DNA of 36,290 nt from JAICWY01 sp964531205 (GTDB lineage Bacteria > Vulcanimicrobiota > Vulcanimicrobiia > Vulcanimicrobiales > Vulcanimicrobiaceae). The notes beneath the pieces are model-generated. The model was not told the DNA's origin, did no database searches, and saw nothing but the letters and a program-made list of their open reading frames with translations. Positions 15,687 through 23,076 of this stretch are shown here, piece by piece. A program made the translations under genes and the position numbers. The DNA lies in NCBI GenBank assembly GCA_964531205.1, contig CAZHGH010000026.1:1-36290 (forward strand), read 5' to 3'. Numbering within the stretch: the stretch's first letter is position 1; each line of letters begins with the position of its first letter.

Positions 15687-16789
15687 GCAGCCATCTCTCC
15701 CAGAACCGCTTGCAGACGTGCGGCAAATTCCACGCGCTCGGCCGGTGACCCGACGCTGACGCGCACGTAGCCGTCGAGCGGCGGCGCCGCCGGTTTGCGA
15801 ATAAAGACACCGCGCGCAAGCAATGCGTTCATCACAGACGTTGCGCGTTCGTTCGTGCCGAAATCGATGCAGACGAAATTCGTGTGCGATTCCAAATAGC
15901 CGCAGCCTATGGATCGCGCGAGCGCGTAGTAATCTTCGCGCCCTTTCGCGACTTCGTCTATAACGTGCCGGTGAAACGCCCGATCTTCAAGCGCTGCCAG
16001 CGCGCCGATCTGCGCGTTGCGGTTCACGCCGTAATGCAGACGGATTTTTTGGAACGTCGACACGTTCCGCGGCGTCGAGATCATGTAACCAATGCGCGCG
16101 CCTGCCATGCCGTACGCCTTCGAGAAGGTGCGCACGCGCAGAAACCGCCCGTCTAAAATGGGGGGCGCGTTTCGCGATTCGTCTACGAAATCAGCATACG
16201 CTTCATCTAAGAACAGCAGCGATTCGCGCGGCAGTGCTTCAAATAACCGTACGATTTCGGATGCTTCCGTCAACGTGCCGCTTGGGTTATCGGGATTCGC
16301 GATATAGACGATCGCCGGCCGCAACTCTTTTGCCTTCGCAATGAGTGCGTCGATGTCGATCGTGCCGTTCGCCCGGTATGGCACCGTTGCGTAATTACCG
16401 CCGAAGCCCGTCACGTGATAATGAAAAGTCGGATACGTGCCCCGCGTTGCAAGTGCGGTCGCACCGGGCTGCATAAACGCGCGCACCGCTAACCCCATGA
16501 GATCGTCGATGCCCGAGCCGACGCTGATGTTTTCTATACTGCATTCGTGACGCGGCGCGAGCGCTGCGCGTAAGTCGTACGATTCGGGATCGCCGTACCA
16601 CGAAAGGTGAGGCAGTTCTGCTGCCATCGCTTCGACGGCTTTGGGTGATGGTCCAAAGGCGCTTTCGTTGGCGCCAAGCCGCAAGAGCGAAGCATGACCG
16701 CCGTCGCGCATCAGCTGCTCGGGACCGATGAACGGCGTCACCATCGGAATCGCTTCGATGTGCGGCGCGGCTAGAAATTCGGTGGTCAC
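15683..16789 (-). CDS. hisC: Histidinol-phosphate aminotransferase family (class I/II aminotransferase)
   Basis: This PLP-dependent aminotransferase most likely acts on histidinol phosphate or an aromatic amino acid. The 368 residues include LGANESAFGPSP (38-49), NPDNPSG (165-171), FLDEAYADF and the Schiff-base lysine K224 in TFSKAYGMAGARIGY; it ends with GVFIRKPAAPPLDGYVRVSVG, typical of HisC. No other his genes are nearby, so it could instead be an aromatic or tyrosine/phenylalanine aminotransferase. The GTG start lies five bases after the BON gene stop. The gene symbol is provisional. Confidence 0.85.
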   Translation of the reverse strand: MTTEFLAAPHIEAIPMVTPFIGPEQLMRDGGHASLLRLGANESAFGPSPKAVEAMAAELPHLSWYGDPESYDLRAALAPRHECSIENISVGSGIDDLMGLAVRAFMQPGATALATRGTYPTFHYHVTGFGGNYATVPYRANGTIDIDALIAKAKELRPAIVYIANPDNPSGTLTEASEIVRLFEALPRESLLFLDEAYADFVDESRNAPPILDGRFLRVRTFSKAYGMAGARIGYMISTPRNVSTFQKIRLHYGVNRNAQIGALAALEDRAFHRHVIDEVAKGREDYYALARSIGCGYLESHTNFVCIDFGTNERATSVMNALLARGVFIRKPAAPPLDGYVRVSVGSPAERVEFAARLQAVLGEMAA

Positions 16790-16794
16790 GTAAG

Positions 16795-17325
16795 TTACGG
16801 CTTAACCCCTATGCGATCTACGACGTTCTTTACGCCGGCAGTTTTGCGCACCGCGTCCAGAATCGTCGTCTTTATGGAAGCCGACGGCACCGTGCCCGAG
16901 AGCGTCACCACACCGTCGCGTACCTCCGGTTTGACGCGAGCCGCATTTACCCCGGCTTGCGCGGCGATGTTCGCGGCAACTTTCGCTCCGAGGGCGATGT
17001 CGCCCAATTGTTCTTTCGGACCGCGCAGTGCGAAATTCAGCTGCAGATGATCTACGACGCGTTTGACGCCCGGCACGGTTCCCGCGGCACGATCGTACGC
17101 CGATCGCTGCGCGGCATCGTGCGCTTGACCGTTCAAGGTCACGACGCCGTCCGAACTCGCCGCGACCTTCACGGCGGTTGTTGAATCGGCGTCGACGGTC
17201 GCGAGCTTTGCTTGCACCGCCGTCGCGAGCGCCGCGGATTGCGCCGACTGCTGCGCCTGATTTTGCTGCTGCCCGCTGCAGGACGTACACGCGGCAAGTG
17301 CCAGAGCCACCAGAACGCGGGTCAT
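16795..17325 (-). CDS. Lipoprotein with two BON domains
   Basis: This 176-residue envelope protein has a lipobox (L10-A-A-C13) after a short hydrophobic leader, a Gln-rich linker and two BON domains. Each BON domain has the GVVTL-G pattern (GVVTLNGQAHDAAQ and GVVTLSGTVPSAS) followed by a V-GVK-VVD strand. BON domains bind phospholipids or polysaccharides and occur in OsmY-like stress proteins. I chose ATG 17325 because AGGAGG lies six bases upstream and the lipobox is then correctly placed; the open frame extending to 17808 is antisense noise within moeA. The ATG overlaps the moeA stop (ATGA). Confidence 0.9.
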   Translation of the reverse strand: MTRVLVALALAACTSCSGQQQNQAQQSAQSAALATAVQAKLATVDADSTTAVKVAASSDGVVTLNGQAHDAAQRSAYDRAAGTVPGVKRVVDHLQLNFALRGPKEQLGDIALGAKVAANIAAQAGVNAARVKPEVRDGVVTLSGTVPSASIKTTILDAVRKTAGVKNVVDRIGVKP

Positions 17326-18551
17326 ACAAAGCCTCCTAAGCGAAACCGCGTCACCTGCACCGGAGCTCCGGCGGCCACGGACTCTATCGATTCGTCCAGC
17401 GCGGCGTAACCGCTTGCACGCGCCAACAGGCTTGCAGAATTCGAACGAATCTGGAGGGGGTGCGCCACCGCGCCCTCGAGGCGCATCGGAACGTACCACG
17501 TCCACCCCGGCCGTTTGCTGAGCGGCGCCGAAAGGTGCGCCTGGACGCGTTCGGCGGGAACCGCCGCGCCGACGATTGCCGCGATTATCGGCGCCGCCAC
17601 CGCCTCCAAAATCATGAGGGCCGATGCGGGATTGCCCGGCAGCCCGATCACCGGCTTGCCATCCACACACGCGAGAACGGTGGGTTTTCCCGGCTTTACC
17701 TTGAGCCCGTGCACCAGAACGCCGGGCTTGCCCAGGCGATCGACGATCTCGGGGGTGAGATCGCGCTCCCCCACCGATGAGCCGCCCGTCAGCACGACCG
17801 CGTCGCAAGTCGCCACTGCTTCCTTCATCAGCCCCTCCAAGCGCTTGGGCTCGTCCGGCGCGGTCGGCAGATGGCGAACTGCCGCACCCATCGCCTGCAG
17901 CGCCCCCGCGACGGCCCAGCGGTTTGAGTCGCGAACTTGCGCCGGACTCGGCTGTGCGCTCGCATCAACCAGCTCGTCTCCGCTTGAGAGCACGCCGACG
18001 ATCGGCCTGCGGAAAACCTGCACCGCAACGATGCCCAGCGTTGCCAACAGCCCCAGCTCAGCTCCGCCGATGCGGCGTCCCGGCTCGAGAAGTTGCTCGC
18101 CGGCCTTCATGTCCGAACCGGCCGGGTTGACGCAGTCCTCTTCCCGGATTCGATTTTCAACCGTAACGAGATCGCCGGCTGCTCGCGCATCCTCTATAGG
18201 AACGACCGCGTCCGCGCCGTCGGGCAAGACCCCGCCCGTCGGAATGCGGACCCCCGCTTTAGCGGGCAACTTCCCGTCAAAGGCATGGCCCATGCGAATC
18301 TCACCGGCGATCCGCAGCCGGCCGGGTGTGTCGGATGAGCGCACGGCAAATCCGTCCATCGCCGAACGCGGCGCAGCCGGATACGCAGCGTCCGCGTCAA
18401 CGCGCTGCGCGAGCACGCGACCGAATGCGTTTTCCAGCGGAATCACTTCGATTTGCGGCGCACGCAGTGACACGCGAGAAAAATACGCTGCTATCGCTTG
18501 CGCCGGCGCGAGGAGCAAATCGACGTTGAAGCCAAACGCCCGTTCTTTCAT
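17322..18551 (-). CDS. moeA: Molybdopterin molybdenumtransferase MoeA
   Basis: MoeA inserts molybdate into adenylylated molybdopterin in molybdenum-cofactor synthesis. The 409-residue protein has SAMDGFAV (63-70), RIPTGGVLPDGADAVVP, VGVLSSGDELV, TGGSSVGERD and GLPGNPAS, all hallmarks of the family. The C-terminal MoeA-IV domain is present. The ATG at 18551 directly abuts the serS ATG on the other strand (shared CATATG). TAATAT lies seven bases upstream, so a leaderless transcript starting inside serS is possible. No other moa/mob genes are in the window. Confidence 0.95.
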   Translation of the reverse strand: MKERAFGFNVDLLLAPAQAIAAYFSRVSLRAPQIEVIPLENAFGRVLAQRVDADAAYPAAPRSAMDGFAVRSSDTPGRLRIAGEIRMGHAFDGKLPAKAGVRIPTGGVLPDGADAVVPIEDARAAGDLVTVENRIREEDCVNPAGSDMKAGEQLLEPGRRIGGAELGLLATLGIVAVQVFRRPIVGVLSSGDELVDASAQPSPAQVRDSNRWAVAGALQAMGAAVRHLPTAPDEPKRLEGLMKEAVATCDAVVLTGGSSVGERDLTPEIVDRLGKPGVLVHGLKVKPGKPTVLACVDGKPVIGLPGNPASALMILEAVAAPIIAAIVGAAVPAERVQAHLSAPLSKRPGWTWYVPMRLEGAVAHPLQIRSNSASLLARASGYAALDESIESVAAGAPVQVTRFRLGGFV

Positions 18552-19841
18552 ATGCTCGATATTACGTTAGTTCGTCGCGACCCCGATCGCGTCCGACGCT
18601 CGGCGCAACGCCGCGGACAAGATCCGTCCTTTGTCGATGAAGTTCTGCGCTTGGACGCGGAGCACCGCTCGGCGCTCACCGAAGTTGAAACGACGAAGGC
18701 GGAAAAGAACCGCCTGTCCGCACAGATAGGAAAAGCGGCCGACAAAGCCGCCGCGGCACGCGAACTACGCCCGCAACTGGACGAGCTCTCGGCACGCATC
18801 GAAGCCGCGGAAAATCGCGCTCGAGCGCTTTCATTAGATAATCCCGGATCGCCGCTACGCGAGCTGCTGACGCAATCGGCGAACATCCTTGACGACTCCG
18901 TGCCCGAAGGCGCAGACGAAACGGCAAACGTCGTCGTACGCAACGGCGGCGAACCGCGCAAATTCGATTTCGAACCTTTGCCGCATTGGGAACTGGGCGA
19001 ACGCCTCGGCATTCTCGATTTCGAACGCGCCGCAAAACTCTCGGGCAGCCGCTTTTCCATTTTGAAAGGGCCGGGTGCGCGGCTCTCGCGCGCAATCGTG
19101 CAGTTTTTTCTCGATCGCGCGGATGCCAAAGGCTATCTAGAAGTCGTACCGCCGATTCTCGTTTCGCGTGAGACGATGTGGTCAACGGGGCAGCTGACGA
19201 AATTTTCCGACGCGATGTTTCAGGATCAAGACGCGGACTTGTTCATGATTCCGACGGCCGAAGTTCCGTTGGCGGCTCTGCATCGCGATGAGATTCTCAG
19301 CGTTGAAGACCTGCCGCGAAAATATACCGCGTACACGCCATGCTTTCGCAAAGAAGCAGGCGCGGCGGGCAAAGATACGCGCGGTCTGGTCCGCCAGCAT
19401 CAATTCGAAAAGGTCGAGCTGGTATGGTATACGACGCCCGAGCAATCGTTTGAAGCACTCGAACAGATCACGCGGGACGCGGAAGATCTTCTCAAACTCT
19501 TGGAACTGCCGTATCGCGTCGTCGCGCTCAGTGCGGGAGATACCAGTTTCAACGCGGCCAAAACGTATGATTTAGAAGTGTGGCTGCCCAGTGCGAACCG
19601 GTATCGTGAAATCAGTTCATGTTCGAACGATACGGATTTTCAAGCGCGTCGCGGACAAATGCGCTTCCGCCGCGATGCGAAAGCGAAACCGGAACTCATG
19701 CATACGCTCAACGGATCCGGCCTCGCCGTTGGACGAACGCTGCTCGCGATTATGGAGAACTATCAGCAAGCTGATGGAAGCATTCGGATCCCGGTGGTCT
19801 TGCAGCCCTATATGGGTTCGGACGTCATTCGCCGCGCTTAA
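18552..19841 (+). CDS. serS: Serine--tRNA ligase
   Basis: This class II aminoacyl-tRNA synthetase charges tRNA-Ser. It has 429 residues: an N-terminal start MLDITLVRRDPDRVRRSAQRR, a coiled-coil tRNA-binding arm (about 30-100), motif 2 (FRKEAGAAGKDTRGLVRQHQF) and motif 3 (GSGLAVGRTLLAIMENYQ). I chose ATG 18552 as the standard family start; upstream TTG 18498 would add a non-family leader inside moeA. There is no Shine-Dalgarno site, and the ATG is adjacent to the divergent moeA ATG. A cognate tRNA-Ser(UGA) is encoded at 25960-26046. Confidence 0.97.
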   Translation: MLDITLVRRDPDRVRRSAQRRGQDPSFVDEVLRLDAEHRSALTEVETTKAEKNRLSAQIGKAADKAAAARELRPQLDELSARIEAAENRARALSLDNPGSPLRELLTQSANILDDSVPEGADETANVVVRNGGEPRKFDFEPLPHWELGERLGILDFERAAKLSGSRFSILKGPGARLSRAIVQFFLDRADAKGYLEVVPPILVSRETMWSTGQLTKFSDAMFQDQDADLFMIPTAEVPLAALHRDEILSVEDLPRKYTAYTPCFRKEAGAAGKDTRGLVRQHQFEKVELVWYTTPEQSFEALEQITRDAEDLLKLLELPYRVVALSAGDTSFNAAKTYDLEVWLPSANRYREISSCSNDTDFQARRGQMRFRRDAKAKPELMHTLNGSGLAVGRTLLAIMENYQQADGSIRIPVVLQPYMGSDVIRRA

Positions 19842-20181
19842 CCGGCTGCAAAAAATGCGCTAGCGCATCGACGTATTGCGAGCTGCGGGGCGGCTCCATC
19901 GAAAGCCCGCGCCGGCTTTCGATGATGACGCGCGTGCGTCCGTCATCCAAGCGCTCGAGCGAAACGCTTATGCGTTCCGAATTTACAAGCCCGAACGTGG
20001 CTTCGATCGTGCCGCGTTGCGGATCCCGTTCGCGTACGGCGCCGCCCAACGCACCTTCAATGCCTTCGATGCAGCGATCGAACGCGACTTCGAACGGCAA
20101 ATCGAGATCGACGGTTCGGGAAGGATGAAGGGCGACACCGGGCGGACGCGGCGGGCGAAGCCATTTGAAGATAAAGCTCAT
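19825..20181 (-). CDS. Small uncharacterised protein (DUF1499/SRPBCC-like pattern)
   Basis: This 118-residue protein has no signal peptide. The pattern of a DLPFEVAFDRCIEGIEGAL helix, then RDPQRGTIEATFG and RISVSLERLDDGRTRVIIESR strands, resembles the DUF1499 or small alpha/beta sheet families in which a predicted lipid- or ligand-binding core is made of two halves. I do not recognise a specific family. Its 3' end overlaps the end of serS by 17 bases (convergent). It lies three bases after the mgtC stop, so the two are probably cotranscribed. Confidence 0.65.
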   Translation of the reverse strand: MSFIFKWLRPPRPPGVALHPSRTVDLDLPFEVAFDRCIEGIEGALGGAVRERDPQRGTIEATFGLVNSERISVSLERLDDGRTRVIIESRRGLSMEPPRSSQYVDALAHFLQPVKRGE

Positions 20182-20184
20182 GCA

Positions 20185-20856
20185 TCACGCTCCGAAAAAC
20201 GGCTCGATGCGTTCGACTTTACGCACGTCGGAAAGCGCGGCTATTTGCTCCGTGACCCCGGTCAAGTCCACACTAGGCCGAAGCGTGAGGAGATAGACGA
20301 TTACGGCGATCTCCTTACCGTTCTCGCTCGAAATCGAGACCATGTCGCGCGTTTCGACGCGTACCTTTGACGCGCTCAGCGTTTCCTGAATCTCTTGCGC
20401 CGTGCGCCGCGCAGACGTACAGGTAACGCGCATCGTCGCTTTGTGCCGGATACCGAACAAATGCATGATGTTTTCGTCGGAAAGACTGAGCGCTACGAGT
20501 GTGATGACCGTAATCGTTAAACCGACGTAAAGTCCGAAGCTGTTCGCATAGCCCAGTGCAAGACCGATAGCCGCTGCCATCCAAATGCTGGCGGCCGTGG
20601 TGAGCCCGTAGGACGTCGTGCCCTGCCGAATGATTGCGCCGCTGCCCAAAAAGCCGATACCGACGACAATATACGAAGGAATACGCGTATCGTGCAAATG
20701 CGCGCCCATTGCGGTAAAGGCGGCGGCGCCGACCGCGACGAGCAAATGGGTACGGAAGCCGGCCGGTTTTGCCGCGGCCTGACGCTGAATGCCCACCGCT
20801 CCACCCAGCAACGCTGCAATAGCGATGCCGAGCAGCGGCGAAAAGCTGAACTCCAC
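20185..20856 (-). CDS. MgtC/SapB-family membrane protein
   Basis: This 223-residue protein has the family's hydrophobic core: LLGGAVGIQRQAAAKPAGFRTHLLVAVGAAAF, GIGFLGSGAIIRQG, LTTAASIWMAAAIGLALG and a final hydrophobic helix. A cytoplasmic C-terminal ACT-like domain follows (about 145-223, MRVTCTSARRTAQEIQETL). Family members act in Mg2+ limitation and ATP-synthase control; the exact role here is unknown. I chose GTG 20856 because the family homology begins there; the earlier GTG at 21036 would translate through the terminator. The true start could be slightly upstream. Confidence 0.88.
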   Translation of the reverse strand: MEFSFSPLLGIAIAALLGGAVGIQRQAAAKPAGFRTHLLVAVGAAAFTAMGAHLHDTRIPSYIVVGIGFLGSGAIIRQGTTSYGLTTAASIWMAAAIGLALGYANSFGLYVGLTITVITLVALSLSDENIMHLFGIRHKATMRVTCTSARRTAQEIQETLSASKVRVETRDMVSISSENGKEIAVIVYLLTLRPSVDLTGVTEQIAALSDVRKVERIEPFFGA

Positions 20857-20995
20857 CGCTTGACCGTTCGACGGCGTCGTGATAGGATGCTTCCCAACAT
20901 GAACGTTTGCATCGCCGCAGTTTCGTATTATTACGGCCGCTCTTCCGGAGTCGGCTAGTACGGTATTGCTGTAGCGAACGAAAGAACGCAGTGCA

Positions 20996-21033
20996 AACCG
21001 CCCCGGCCGATGGCCGGGGCGGTTTTTTATTTT
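20996..21033 (+). terminator. Strong intrinsic terminator just before the diiron-protein gene
   Basis: A perfect 13-base-pair stem (20996-21008 with 21012-21024) closes a GAT loop and is followed by T6-A-T4. On the minus strand only three T follow, so the signal works for plus-strand transcripts. The Shine-Dalgarno site of the next gene begins seven bases after the T tract. No plus-strand gene ends upstream, so the hairpin must end a small RNA or act as an attenuator in the leader of the next gene. Confidence 0.85.
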
Positions 21034-21050
21034 CACCTTTGAGGAGCATC

Positions 21051-21800
21051 ATGGATAGCCTGGATCAATTCCGACGCGCGGTAGCCTCACATATCGAAGA
21101 TCATCCAATCGTGCGAATGAACCGCTACACGTCGTGGTTTTCCCGCGGCGAAGCGTCGCTCGAGGAGCTGCGTCATTTCACCGTGCAGTTCTCCGTTTTC
21201 AGCCACTTGTTCATTGAGGCGCAGTTGCGCAAATGCATCAACGCGCGCGACATCGCCTCATACCGCGCGAGCAAAGAGATCCTGATGAACGAGCTCGGCG
21301 TAACGTTCGCGGAAGGCGGTTCGGTTGAAAACGGTCGATTTACGTTCCGCGCCGCACACTTTGAATGGCTTACAACCTTTGCGGCGGCGCTGGGGCTTCG
21401 ATTCGAAGAGATCGGCAAACGCGAACTGGGGACGTCGTCGACGCTCGCGTTTTGTGACGCGCTTATGACGTGGTACGCCTCATCCGACCAATCGGAGAGC
21501 ACGGGCGCATCGCACGCGATCGAACATTGGGCAGCCGCAGGCTTTTGGAAAGAACTCATTCAAGGCCTGCGACGCGTCAAAGAGACGCGGCTTCCCGATC
21601 TGCCGTTAGGTTTTTGGATGTGGCACGATCAAATCGAGGATCAGCATGCGGCCCATACGGACGACGAGCTGACGGCAGCGTTTTCTAAGCCGGGATTCAA
21701 TCAGCGCGCGTTTCTGCGCGGCGGAACTGCCGTGCTCGACGCCGTCGAAACGTTCTGGGAAGGGCTTTTCGCAGACCGGTTTCGTTTGATCGCGGTGTAG
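21051..21800 (+). CDS. Haem-oxygenase-like (TenA/PqqC/CADD superfamily) putative diiron protein
   Basis: This 249-residue helical protein has H192-x3-E196-x2-H199 (WHDQIEDQH) and E158-H159 (HAIEHW). This is the C-terminal ligand pattern of haem-oxygenase-like diiron oxidases (H-x3-D/E-x2-H, with a Glu one helix earlier). The N-terminal Glu/His ligands are less clear (E81 in NELG; H52 and E56 in SHLFIEAQL). Family members oxidise small substrates such as fatty acids, p-aminobenzoate precursors or amino acids; the substrate is not predictable here. ATG 21051 has GAGGAG six bases upstream. The gene is preceded by a strong terminator and followed by an interspersed repeat. Apart from the family pattern, I do not recognise it. 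Confidence 0.75.
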   Translation: MDSLDQFRRAVASHIEDHPIVRMNRYTSWFSRGEASLEELRHFTVQFSVFSHLFIEAQLRKCINARDIASYRASKEILMNELGVTFAEGGSVENGRFTFRAAHFEWLTTFAAALGLRFEEIGKRELGTSSTLAFCDALMTWYASSDQSESTGASHAIEHWAAAGFWKELIQGLRRVKETRLPDLPLGFWMWHDQIEDQHAAHTDDELTAAFSKPGFNQRAFLRGGTAVLDAVETFWEGLFADRFRLIAV

Positions 21801-22089
21801 TCATCGTGAGCGTGTGAATACGATACCTCAGGATGACCAGAAGTCGCCGCGCTACTATTGTCATCGTGAGCGTGTCGAACGACGTTGAGCGAGCGTGCGG
21901 CAACGCCGCACGCGATGTCGAAACGACACGCTCGAAGAGCGTGTGAATATGAGAGTTTTGCGAGCGCGGAGCCTGTCCTGAGCAGTGTCGAAGGGCGCTC
22001 GCCCCTCGACCGCACGTTCGGCGAACGCCGAACGCTTTGCTCGGGGTCCTTCGATACCTCAGGATGACAAGAAACGCTGCGCTACTCGA
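21801..22089. repeat. Mosaic of interspersed palindromic repeats (TCATCGTGAG...CTCAGGATGA type)
   Basis: A short unit (21801-21838) has TCATCGTGAG against CTCAGGATGA, one mismatch from a perfect inverted repeat. A larger unit (21859-22070) is bounded by TGTCATCGTGAG and CTCAGGATGACA and contains nested copies: CCTGAGCAGTGTCGAAGGG near 21976-21994, TCCTTCGATACCTCAGGATG near 22048-22066, and a CGTGTGAATA motif shared with the first unit. GGATGAC.AGAA..CGC.GCGCTACT follows both units (about 21831-21856 and 22062-22087), so the whole block looks duplicated. The repeat reaches the stop codon of the next gene. This is like the small REP/BIME-like elements common in environmental genomes. No gene lies here. 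Confidence 0.8.
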
Positions 22090-23005
22090 TCGTCTGCAGC
22101 AGTTTCGTGCGGTCCAAATACCGGATGTGGCCGCGTTCGCGGCGGAGCGCTTGCAATTTCTCAAGCTCTGCAATTGCGCGCGCCGCAACTTCTTTTACAG
22201 TTCCGGCTGACGCGGCGACTTGCGCTTGCGTCATATTGGGAAGCGGCGGAAGCGCTGGATGCAAGCCCCGTTCCGGAGGAGCGTACGGCAAAAGCGCGCT
22301 TGCGACGCGTGCGATGATCGGTTGGGAGACTTGCGCTGCGAGCGCGCTGACGAGCGCGCGATTGCGTTGTGACGTCGTCGCAGCGAGCGCAGAAAGAAAC
22401 GTGGGGTTTCCCGACGCAAGCTCCTTGATGGCAGCGTACGGCAGCGTCGCGTACCGCGCAACTTTCGAAAGTGCGACAATTCGTCCAATTGAGAGACCGC
22501 CGTCGAAAAACTCCGCCTCACCGAAGGACTCGTACGGAAAGAGATGATAGAGAAGGCGCTCGCGCGCACCCGCGCCGATGAATGCGCCGAGAGTACCTTC
22601 GAGCACGACGCCGAGCACATCGCACGGTTCGTTTTCCTGACAGAGCACTTCGTTCTTGCGCGCAGTGCGTTCCGACATCGAAGCTGCAAGCTGCGAGCGC
22701 GTTTGGTCGTTAAGCCCGCCGAAGACCGGACTGCGTTGCAACGCAACTTCGAGGGATGCGGCCTCTCCGTTGAGCTCGATGCGCCGAAGCACGACGTGCC
22801 ACTCCGCTTCTCCGACATGTTTGGGGCTGAAGGCGAAATGACCGGGCCGCAATTGCTCCAGACGGCTCATCAGCGCGCGCGGGTCGATTTCGGTTTGGAA
22901 CTCGAACGCATCGCCGGCGGCTAATTCATCCGCGCGCTCCAGCACGATGGCAGCGCGGTCCCAGACGGTTTTGTGGCGGAGATCCAACGGTTCGCGTGTC
23001 GTCAT
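22082..23005 (-). CDS. DUF2249 domain fused to a CRP/FNR-family transcription regulator
   Basis: The 307-residue protein has an N-terminal DUF2249 domain (about 1-75; LDLRHKTVWDRAAIVLERADEL, the DPRALMSRLEQ turn and a WHVVLRR end). A cyclic-nucleotide-binding fold follows (about 85-200; FGGLNDQTRSQLAASMS, SFGEAEFFDGG) and then a CRP-type helix-turn-helix (about 215-300; MTQAQVAASAGTVKEVAARAIAELEK). The effector is unknown; there is no FNR-type Cys cluster. DUF2249 occurs with hemerythrins and nitrogen-oxide or redox genes, which fits the neighbouring cytochrome c and diiron protein. TAAAAT lies seven bases before the ATG, suggesting a leaderless mRNA. Confidence 0.88.
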   Translation of the reverse strand: MTTREPLDLRHKTVWDRAAIVLERADELAAGDAFEFQTEIDPRALMSRLEQLRPGHFAFSPKHVGEAEWHVVLRRIELNGEAASLEVALQRSPVFGGLNDQTRSQLAASMSERTARKNEVLCQENEPCDVLGVVLEGTLGAFIGAGARERLLYHLFPYESFGEAEFFDGGLSIGRIVALSKVARYATLPYAAIKELASGNPTFLSALAATTSQRNRALVSALAAQVSQPIIARVASALLPYAPPERGLHPALPPLPNMTQAQVAASAGTVKEVAARAIAELEKLQALRRERGHIRYLDRTKLLQTIE

Positions 23006-23012
23006 AGTGACA

Positions 23013-23018
23013 ATTTTA
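23013..23018 (-). promoter_or_regulatory. Candidate -10 of a leaderless promoter for the DUF2249-CRP gene
   Basis: TAAAAT on the minus strand lies seven bases before the ATG at 23005, which places transcription initiation at or next to the start codon. There is no convincing -35 and no Shine-Dalgarno site. Confidence 0.4.
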
Positions 23019-23034
23019 TGCGTTCTTCAGATTG

Positions 23035-23054
23035 TTGCGGAACCCCCGTCGCAA
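23035..23054. promoter_or_regulatory. Inverted repeat TTGCG-N10-CGCAA in the divergent spacer
   Basis: A five-base inverted repeat with a ten-base gap lies between the regulator gene and the divergent secreted-protein gene. The spacing is about two helical half-turns, as expected for a dimeric regulator. It may be an operator of the adjacent CRP-family protein, but it differs from the TTGAT-N4-ATCAA and TGTGA-N6-TCACA consensus sites. Confidence 0.3.
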
Positions 23055-23076
23055 TTACTGTAGTTCATACGTTTGC

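Noticed and set aside
17326..17808. Upstream extension of the BON lipoprotein frame
   Set aside because: The AGGAGG site and lipobox both fix the start at 17325; the extension lies within moeA.
17515..18570. 351-residue plus-strand open frame
   Set aside because: It is antisense to moeA and rich in Ser/Pro/Arg; no recognisable motif.
20857..21036. Extension of mgtC to GTG 21036
   Set aside because: It would translate through the perfect terminator stem and T tract; family homology begins near 20856.
20907..21050. Extension of the haem-oxygenase-like gene upstream
   Set aside because: The extension reads through the terminator; ATG 21051 has an excellent ribosome-binding site.
21801..22081. 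Protein-coding gene in the repeat region
   Set aside because: The open frames across it follow the repeat units and have no start-site support or recognisable sequence.
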